Assembly (NCBI GenBank): GCA_021792755.1
Contig: JAJYUA010000026.1
Coordinates: 1-58,912, forward strand
Reading direction: 5' to 3'
From: Pseudomonadota bacterium
GTDB taxonomy: Bacteria; Pseudomonadota; Gammaproteobacteria; Steroidobacterales; Steroidobacteraceae
Length of the DNA stretch: 58,912 nucleotides
In this document: piece by piece, positions 52,693 through 58,912 of the stretch
Position numbering within the stretch: the stretch's first letter is position 1
How the letters are laid out: every line of letters starts with the position of its first letter
Notes under the pieces: model-generated
The model's input: the letters and a program-made list of their open reading frames with translations, nothing else
Told to the model about the DNA's origin: nothing
Databases searched by the model: none
Translations under genes and position numbers: made by a program

Positions 52693-53505
52693 TCATTGCG
52701 GCGGCTCGCCCTGGCCGACGAGCTTGTAGGTCCGCCCTGCGACGTATTGGTAGATCGCCTTGAGCTGTCTCGGCGAGAAAAAGCCCGCCCAGGACGGCAT
52801 GCCCTTGGCCTTGATGCCCTCCATCGCGATCTGGGTCATCTGTGCTTCGGTCATCCCATTTCTTACCGCCGTGCGCAGATCGGGCGCGTACTCCGAGCCG
52901 ACCGCATCCTCGCCGTGGCAGCGGAAGCAGTATGAATTGAACAACTCATAGCCGCGGAACACCCTCTTCGTCACGTTGTGCGTGCCGGGCTGGTACACCG
53001 GAAAATCGAGCACGACCTTCTTGCCGTCGACGACATAGGTGTAGGTCTTGTGCACGACGGCGGCCGCGGCCTGCGGCTTGATCGACAGCACCCAGGTGAT
53101 GACCTCATCGAGCTGCAGGGGGCTCAGCTTCGGGTGCGGCGGCATGGGGATCTGTCCCCAGGTGCCGACGTGGCCGAACTTGACGGCATGCATGAGCATC
53201 GCCTTCGCCCCCGGCTGGTGCGCGAAGCGCTTGGCCACCGCCTGAAAGGCCGGCCCGACCACCTTGTGATGCACGGCATGGCAGGAGAAGCAATTGCTGC
53301 CTCGCGCAACCTTCTCCCCCGCAGGCACTTTGGCCACCGCCGCCGTGGCCGGCCCTGCCGCCGCCAAGGCGGACGCGAGCGCCGTGACGCCCAGCAGGAC
53401 CTGGATGATCCGCTGCCGAGTCTGATGCCGGTTGCTGCGAGCGGGAGCGGAAGCTCGGCTGGAGAGGGTGCAACTGGGATGGCTCATGAACTGCATCGCT
53501 GTCAT
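52693..53505 (-). CDS. xoxG: Di-haem cytochrome c, XoxG-like
   Basis: The product has 270 residues from the ATG at 53505. A signal region (RIIQVLLGVTALASALAAAG then PATAA) precedes two cytochrome c domains: GSNCFSCHAVHHKVVGPAF (first haem, with MPPHP as likely Met ligand) and SYCFRCHGEDAVGSEYAPDL (second haem, with MPSW). A cytochrome in this place next to xoxF and xoxJ is expected to be XoxG, the electron acceptor, but that is normally single-haem, so two haems are unusual. Other starts at 53571, 53496 or 53487 are possible; all have weak ribosome sites. Confidence 0.8.
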   Translation of the reverse strand: MTAMQFMSHPSCTLSSRASAPARSNRHQTRQRIIQVLLGVTALASALAAAGPATAAVAKVPAGEKVARGSNCFSCHAVHHKVVGPAFQAVAKRFAHQPGAKAMLMHAVKFGHVGTWGQIPMPPHPKLSPLQLDEVITWVLSIKPQAAAAVVHKTYTYVVDGKKVVLDFPVYQPGTHNVTKRVFRGYELFNSYCFRCHGEDAVGSEYAPDLRTAVRNGMTEAQMTQIAMEGIKAKGMPSWAGFFSPRQLKAIYQYVAGRTYKLVGQGEPPQ

Positions 53506-53551
53506 TGGTCTTAAGTGCGTGTGAGTGAATGTCGCAACGTCCGACGCCCGC

Positions 53552-54361
53552 TCAAGGCAGGATGCGGACATTGTAGGCGGTCATGATCCGCTGGATCTGC
53601 GCCTTGTGTGTCCTGATCACCTGATCAAGCTGGTGCTTGAGCGCCGTCTCGCCGGGCGCGACCCCCATCGAGATGAAAAACAGGTAGCGTTCCGGCGCGC
53701 CGAGCGCATCGGTGTCAGGCACCCGCATCATGGTGAGGTTGCGGAAATCCTTCTGGATGAAATAGCCGACCAGCGGCTCCCAGGTGATCAGCACGTCCAC
53801 CTTGCCGTCCTCGACGGCCTGCAAAGGAGCCTTGGGCGAGGCCGTTTCGCTGCCGGCCGTGTTGAAGGGAACCGCCGACAGCACGAGCCCGCGCATCTTC
53901 AGCCCCGCCTCCACCGGCGTGCCGACCTCGAAGCCGATCTTGACGTGGCTGAGGATGGGCGAGTCCATGCCCTCCGAGAGATCGTAGCGCTTGCCCTTCT
54001 TGTAAACGAACACGTAAGTCGAGCCGTAATACGGCTTCGTGAAGGTCTCCTCGTAGTCCCCGTACGGGAGATTCATGATCATGTCGCAGCGGTGCTTGTC
54101 GAGGTTCAGCGCCAGAAAGTTCTCGAACCCGCCCTTCTGGCGGTAGCTCGACCACACGTACTGCACGGGACGCCCGAGCGCGTGCCCGACCAGCTGCGCC
54201 ACCTTGTTCTCGAAGCCCTGGCCGAGCTTATTGGAATACGGCATGTAGTTGGGATCGGCGCACACCTTGAGCGGCTTGGCGAACGCCGCGTGCGCATAGC
54301 CGCCCACGAGACAGGCCACCGCCAGACCCCAAACCCACCCCGTGATCGTTTTTTTCCTCAT
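53552..54361 (-). CDS. xoxJ: XoxJ/MxaJ periplasmic binding-like protein
   Basis: The product has 269 residues. A signal peptide (ITGWVWGLAVACLVGGYAHA) is followed by a bacterial solute-binding domain: PLKVCADPNYMPYSNKLGQG, CDMIMNLPYGDYEETFTKPY and GKVDVLITWEPLVGYFIQKD. These are recurring features of MxaJ/XoxJ proteins, which are thought to help activate the methanol dehydrogenase in the periplasm. The ATG at 54361 has GGAGGGG upstream. It lies 187 bases after xoxF, with a terminator-like hairpin between, and before the cytochrome gene. Confidence 0.9.
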   Translation of the reverse strand: MRKKTITGWVWGLAVACLVGGYAHAAFAKPLKVCADPNYMPYSNKLGQGFENKVAQLVGHALGRPVQYVWSSYRQKGGFENFLALNLDKHRCDMIMNLPYGDYEETFTKPYYGSTYVFVYKKGKRYDLSEGMDSPILSHVKIGFEVGTPVEAGLKMRGLVLSAVPFNTAGSETASPKAPLQAVEDGKVDVLITWEPLVGYFIQKDFRNLTMMRVPDTDALGAPERYLFFISMGVAPGETALKHQLDQVIRTHKAQIQRIMTAYNVRILP

Positions 54362-54452
54362 CGGCCCCTCCGAAAATCAATCCAGGACTGACTGCGATGC
54401 TGGCACTTCCGCTGCCGGAAAAAAAGAGGCAGGCGGAAAAAAGCCCACACCG

Positions 54453-54488
54453 AAAAAAAAGGCCGCGCCGGAGGTTTCCGGCGCGGCC
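54453..54488 (-). terminator. Intrinsic terminator between xoxF and xoxJ
   Basis: On the minus strand a perfect 12-bp stem (GGCCGCGCCGGA pairing with TCCGGCGCGGCC, four-base loop, 54461-54488) is followed by eight T (54453-54460). It stands 60 bases after the xoxF stop. If only partly efficient it would give more xoxF than xoxJ/xoxG message. Confidence 0.88.
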
Positions 54489-54548
54489 CATTCCCACTAT
54501 GAAGGAAGCGCGACTCTCACCCTACACCCGCGGCGCTTCCCTTACGCC

Positions 54549-56390
54549 TCAGGCGCGCGGCAGCGCGAAGACCATCAGCGTTCCGCCGAGCTGCGTGTAG
54601 TTGTGCAGATTGGCAACCAGACCCACTGCGCCGAGCCCGGCGGTGGACTTGTGCAGGTCGTTGGTCATGCCGATGGCCGCCCAGCCTCCGACCCCGCTCA
54701 GCACGGCGACATACTGGCGGCCGTCATGCATGTAGGTGATCGGGTTGCCGATGATCCCCGAGGGGCAATGGAAGCTGTAGAGGATCTTGCCGGTGTGCAC
54801 GTCGACCGCGCGGAAATCCCCCTTGAGCGTGCCGTAGAACGCCAGGCCGCCGGCGGTCGTGAGCGCCCCGCCCCAGTCCTGGAACTCGTCGTGGATCTGC
54901 CACGCGGTCTTGCCGGTCTGCGGGCTGATCGCGATGAACCGTCCGCGGTAGCCCCCCGGGCCGGGCAGCATGTTGACGATCGCCCCGACGAACGGGAAGC
55001 CCGCCTTGTACTTCACGGCAAACGCCTGGTAGTCCATGCACAGGTGATTGAGCGGCGCATAGATGAGGCCGGTCTGCGGATCATACGACACCGGCTGCTC
55101 GTCCTTGTCGCCCTGCGCGGCCGGGCAGATGCCCTTCACGTTGACACCCGCTTTCGTCATGTACTTCGGGTCGACGATGGGCTTGCCCTGGGCGATGCTC
55201 CAGCGGGAGGCCCAGTTCACCGACGGATCGTACTTCTCGACCAGCAGAGGCTTGCCGGTGACCCGATTCAGCACGAACATGAACCCGTTGCGATCGAAGT
55301 GCGCGAGCGCGGGGATCGTGTGGCCGTCGACGTGGTCATTGAACAGGATCATCCCGTTGACACCGTCGAAGTCCCAGCCGTCGTGCGGGGTCATCTGAAG
55401 CACCCACTTTGCCTCGCCGGTTTGCAGGTTACGGGCGAAGATGGTCATGGACCAGCGGTTCAGGCCCGGCCGCTGCGAGGGATTCCAGGTGCCCGGATTG
55501 CCGCTGCCGTAGTAGATGAGGTCGAGCTTCGGGTCGTAGGAATACCAGCCCCACGTCGTTCCGCCGCCCTCTTTCCACTCCGTGCCCCGCCAGGTCTTGA
55601 GGCTGGAATCGACGCCCACCGGCTTTCCGGTGGCGCCATTGATGGTGGTGCGCGGGTTGAACAGCAGCTGGTTGTCCGGCCCCTCGCTATAGGCGCGCCA
55701 CATCATCTTGCCCGTTGCGGCATTGAGCGCGGTGAGATAGCCACGCACGCCGAACTCACCGCCCGAGACGCCCACCAGCACCACGTCGCCGAACACCTGG
55801 GGCGCGGCGGTAATCGTCTGGCCGTCCCTCGGATAGGCGTTCTTGAAGCTCCACATCACGTGGCCGTTCGCGGCATTGAGCGCGTAGACCATGCCGTCCA
55901 ATGCCGTCATGTAGACCATGCCGTCGCGATAGCTCACGCCGCGGTTGACCACGTCGCAGCAGGCGACCGGCGGTGCATTGGCGTCCGGCGGCGGCGTGAA
56001 CTCCCACAGCACCCGGTGGTTCTTATCGCTCAGGTCGACCGCGTACACGTGATTCGGGTACGGGGTCTCGAAGTACATCCTGTTGTTGATGACCAGCGGC
56101 TGACCTTCGTGGCCGCGCAGCACGCCCGTGGACATGGTCCAGGCGACCTGCAGCTTGTGCGCATTGCCCGTATTGATCTGTCTGAGGTCGCTGTAACGCC
56201 AGTTGTAATCGTTACCCCCGACCTTGGTCCAGTTCGCCCCGGTGGGACCGAGGACATGGGCCTGGACCGGTTTCGAGAGGGAGCAGGAGTAAAGGCCGGC
56301 GGTGAGCAGCGCGGCGGCGGCGCCCGTGAGCAACCATCGCCATTTGCGCCGATCCGCCCCCCCTGGCCTGCGATCAGTTTGCGTATACAC
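54549..56390 (-). CDS. xoxF: Lanthanide-dependent methanol dehydrogenase XoxF
   Basis: The product has 613 residues, a periplasmic PQQ dehydrogenase oxidising methanol. STGVLRGHEGQPLVINNRMY, the disulfide in PPVACCDVVNRGVSYRDG, GVSGGEFGVRGYLTALNAAT and YYGSGNPGTWNPSQRPGLNR are methanol-dehydrogenase landmarks. WDFD at residues 339-342 has the second Asp that coordinates lanthanide in XoxF. The N-terminus is long (about 44 residues to VQAH) and contains LYSC, so a lipid anchor is possible but the motif is poor. The GTG start at 56390 has AGGAG nine bases upstream. xoxJ and a cytochrome follow; gfa and frmA lie upstream. Confidence 0.94.
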   Translation of the reverse strand: MYTQTDRRPGGADRRKWRWLLTGAAAALLTAGLYSCSLSKPVQAHVLGPTGANWTKVGGNDYNWRYSDLRQINTGNAHKLQVAWTMSTGVLRGHEGQPLVINNRMYFETPYPNHVYAVDLSDKNHRVLWEFTPPPDANAPPVACCDVVNRGVSYRDGMVYMTALDGMVYALNAANGHVMWSFKNAYPRDGQTITAAPQVFGDVVLVGVSGGEFGVRGYLTALNAATGKMMWRAYSEGPDNQLLFNPRTTINGATGKPVGVDSSLKTWRGTEWKEGGGTTWGWYSYDPKLDLIYYGSGNPGTWNPSQRPGLNRWSMTIFARNLQTGEAKWVLQMTPHDGWDFDGVNGMILFNDHVDGHTIPALAHFDRNGFMFVLNRVTGKPLLVEKYDPSVNWASRWSIAQGKPIVDPKYMTKAGVNVKGICPAAQGDKDEQPVSYDPQTGLIYAPLNHLCMDYQAFAVKYKAGFPFVGAIVNMLPGPGGYRGRFIAISPQTGKTAWQIHDEFQDWGGALTTAGGLAFYGTLKGDFRAVDVHTGKILYSFHCPSGIIGNPITYMHDGRQYVAVLSGVGGWAAIGMTNDLHKSTAGLGAVGLVANLHNYTQLGGTLMVFALPRA

Positions 56391-56683
56391 GGTTTGGTTC
56401 TCCTACGTTAGGCTGTTTTGAGTTTGTACGCCGTATGTCAACTCGAAGGTCGCTACTATGCGCGCGGCGGTCAGACCCGGCACAACGGGCGGCCCAAGTG
56501 CTCGCCGATGAGCCGGATTGACCTATATTTGATACACCAGTGTCTCGTTTCCGCCCGAATGCGATCGCCGCTTCGCGCCGTGGCCGGCTGGCTGCCGCCA
56601 AACTGCCGCTCACGCTTGCCCGCAGCCCGTGCCGCGGCGCCCGAAGACACTGTGTGAACATCGATACCCCCTCAATGGATCGC
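56391..56683 (-). promoter_or_regulatory. Upstream region of xoxF
   Basis: These 293 bases lie between gfa and xoxF. On the minus strand a TTGACA hexamer lies at 56436-56441; the -10 position has only a weak match (AAACAG). An AT-rich patch at 56519-56537 may also matter. I found no sigma-54 promoter and no copy of the TGTyCCG repeat here, so xoxF appears to be controlled differently from the second PQQ gene. Confidence 0.4.
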
Positions 56684-57256
56684 TCAGCCCGCCAGCACAC
56701 CCTTCTGCTTGGCCGCATGCGTGGCGATGGCATCCATCAGGGCGGGTGAGAGGCAGTCGTAAGGCTCCAGCTTGAGCTCTTTCAGCCGCGCGCGCACCTC
56801 GCCCATGCGCGCCGGAGGGAACCCTGACTCGATGATGGACGAAACGAACGCCGCGAACTCGGGCGCCGCCCAACCGTGCTCCTTGAAGAGCTCCGGATGG
56901 ACGAAATCGAACCCATGGAAGGCGTGGTCCGTCTTCTCGATCCGCCCGTACAGGTGCACGCCGCAGCCGGTGCAGCGGTAGCGTTGGATCACGGCGCTCT
57001 CGTCGACGATCTTCAGCTTGTGCGCATGGGCGGTCACCTTGAGCTTGTCCCGGGGCACCACCGCCACGAGCGAGAACAGCGCCCCGGCCGGCTTCCAGCA
57101 CTTGGTGCAGCCGCAGACGTGGTCGAACGCGACGTTGGCCCCAATGCTCACCGTTACGGGATCGGAAGCGCACTTGCACGTGAGGGTGCCGCCGGAAAAT
57201 GACGGACTGCCGGCCTTGACGCCGTGATCGACTAGCGGATGTATCGAGATAGCCAT
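56684..57256 (-). CDS. gfa: Glutathione-dependent formaldehyde-activating enzyme
   Basis: The product has 190 residues. The zinc-binding Cys groups of the Gfa family are visible: [33 protein letters not shown] and [14 protein letters not shown]. Gfa speeds the joining of formaldehyde to glutathione to give S-hydroxymethylglutathione, the substrate of FrmA. The frmA gene ends 29 bases upstream on the same strand, so they form an operon. Together they clear the formaldehyde made by XoxF. No S-formylglutathione hydrolase gene is seen in the window. Confidence 0.94.
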   Translation of the reverse strand: MAISIHPLVDHGVKAGSPSFSGGTLTCKCASDPVTVSIGANVAFDHVCGCTKCWKPAGALFSLVAVVPRDKLKVTAHAHKLKIVDESAVIQRYRCTGCGVHLYGRIEKTDHAFHGFDFVHPELFKEHGWAAPEFAAFVSSIIESGFPPARMGEVRARLKELKLEPYDCLSPALMDAIATHAAKQKGVLAG

Positions 57257-57285
57257 GATGTTTCCTCTGTAGTAGCTGCAGGCGT

Positions 57286-58395
<1,110 letters not shown>

Positions 58396-58499
58396 GGATG
58401 GCTCTCGACTGGGGGATCCGCCCCCCGGAGGCGGCAGTCTACGCGCGCCGGCGGCGGGTTCACGCGCCGTACGCATCCGGTGCGTGTGCCGGAAGGCGC

Positions 58500-58516
58500 T
58501 GTCCCGATTCGGAACA
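58500..58516. promoter_or_regulatory. Inverted repeat between frmA and the activator gene
   Basis: TGTCCCG-ATT-CGGAACA is a near-perfect inverted repeat (one mismatch). Its half-sites match those at 52568-52595 (TGTTCCG and CGGAACA), but with 3 instead of 14 bases between, a difference of 11, one helical turn. It may bind the activator encoded at 58613, allowing self-control and control of frmA. Confidence 0.55.
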
Positions 58517-58612
58517 CTCTTCGGGCCTCATGTATCGGAATCGATGCTCGCCGGCCTGGCCGCCGGCGCGGCGCATAATGGCCGAGACCGGTGGAGGGGG
58601 AGGAATTCGCTC

Positions 58613-58912
58613 ATGCTCCAGGCCGATCATGTGCGCTACATCCAGGAGGTGCTGCGGGGCACCGCGCGCGACGAGTGGCCGGGCACGCCCGAGTACATCA
58701 AGCGCTCCTGGCTGCGCTGCCTCAACGAGTACCACCTCGATCCGCAATCCGAGCGAGAGCCGTTCGTGCTGCCGCGCCAGGAGCACCTCGCCCGCAAGGA
58801 GCGCAATCAGGCGCTGATGGCCCTCGCCGATGCGGAGATGGCCCACCTCTACCACCAGCTCGCCGGCTCCGGGTACTCCATCATCCTCACCGACCGCGAC
58901 GGGGTGCTGCTC
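58613..58912 (+). CDS. AcoR/BmoR-type sigma-54 activator, N-terminal part, cut by right edge
   Basis: The first 100 residues are present: GTPEYIKRSWLRCLNEYHLD, then MALADAEMAHLYHQLAGSGY and SIILTDRDGVLL running off the edge. This is the N-terminal helical part and start of the GAF sensor of AcoR-type activators, as in the complete gene at 45202-47250. Members such as BmoR sense alcohols and activate sigma-54 promoters of oxidation genes. The ATG at 58613 has GGAGG upstream. Its position beside frmA, the repeat at 58500 and the sigma-54 promoter at 52319 make it the likely regulator of the second PQQ dehydrogenase. The AAA+ domain lies outside the window. Confidence 0.8.
   Translation, partial: MLQADHVRYIQEVLRGTARDEWPGTPEYIKRSWLRCLNEYHLDPQSEREPFVLPRQEHLARKERNQALMALADAEMAHLYHQLAGSGYSIILTDRDGVLL

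Noticed and set aside
54400-54420. TGGCACTTCCGCTGC on the plus strand
   Set aside because: It resembles a sigma-54 promoter with a mismatch in the -12 box, but no plus-strand gene follows.
54342-56411. 689-codon plus-strand open frame
   Set aside because: It is antisense to xoxF; the minus frame has all methanol dehydrogenase landmarks.

Overview
This window looks like chromosomal DNA of a high-GC, Gram-negative, respiratory bacterium. It encodes a TonB system with an outer-membrane receptor, an Omp85-type barrel, c-type cytochromes, a membrane-anchored molybdenum enzyme and a large hopanoid locus. The gene families fit a proteobacterium, perhaps gammaproteobacterial, but the window has no rRNA or other strong phylogenetic marker, so this is inference. 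I see no tRNA, rRNA, CRISPR array, intact transposase or phage gene.

Layout. 1-912: two minus-strand genes, cytochrome b561 (cut by the left edge) and cytochrome c'. 913-2149: about 1.2 kb with no recognisable gene. 2150-13394: a plus-strand series of ExbB, ExbD, TonB, a TonB-dependent receptor behind a leader rich in hairpins, a TPR-sulfotransferase, a beta-propeller protein, a Tat-exported phosphoesterase and a Rieske oxygenase. 13395-15375: a decayed stretch with a broken, apparently chimeric alpha/beta-hydrolase and what may be one orphan end of an IS21-type element. 15376-19059: CHRD protein, second cytochrome b561, AlaX editing protein, aldo/keto reductase. 19215-23694: a soeABC-like sulfite dehydrogenase operon with an AT-rich operator region. 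24176-28594: small housekeeping-type genes and an M28 peptidase-like lipoprotein.

28465-49749 is a hopanoid biosynthesis and modification locus. One minus-strand chain (idi, hpnH, ispA, squalene synthase, shc, hpnG, hpnA) makes isopentenyl units, squalene, hopene and adenosylhopane, with neighbouring genes overlapping by a few bases. A plus-strand operon (hpnI, hpnJ, hpnK, hpnL) decorates the side chain and ends in an unassigned ferritin-like di-iron protein. hpnB and a phosphopantetheinyl transferase lie at one end. A sigma-54 activator and a two-gene unit (sulfotransferase plus a second HpnL-like protein) lie at the other. Squalene is made by a single squalene synthase; no hpnC/D/E set is present here.

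50110-58912 is an alcohol/C1-oxidation island: frmA and gfa (glutathione-linked formaldehyde oxidation), xoxF, xoxJ, a di-haem XoxG-like cytochrome, a second PQQ alcohol dehydrogenase and its cytochrome c. Both PQQ enzymes carry the extra Asp (WDxD) that marks lanthanide-dependent members. The second enzyme has a near-perfect sigma-54 -24/-12 promoter and, about 240 bases further upstream, an inverted repeat whose half-sites recur between frmA and a divergent AcoR/BmoR-type activator cut by the right edge. The spacings of the two repeats differ by one helical turn. I read this as a sigma-54-controlled lanthanide alcohol-oxidation regulon, and I consider it, with the ferritin-like gene and the sulfotransferase/HpnL-like pair of the hopanoid locus, the most promising undescribed biology here.
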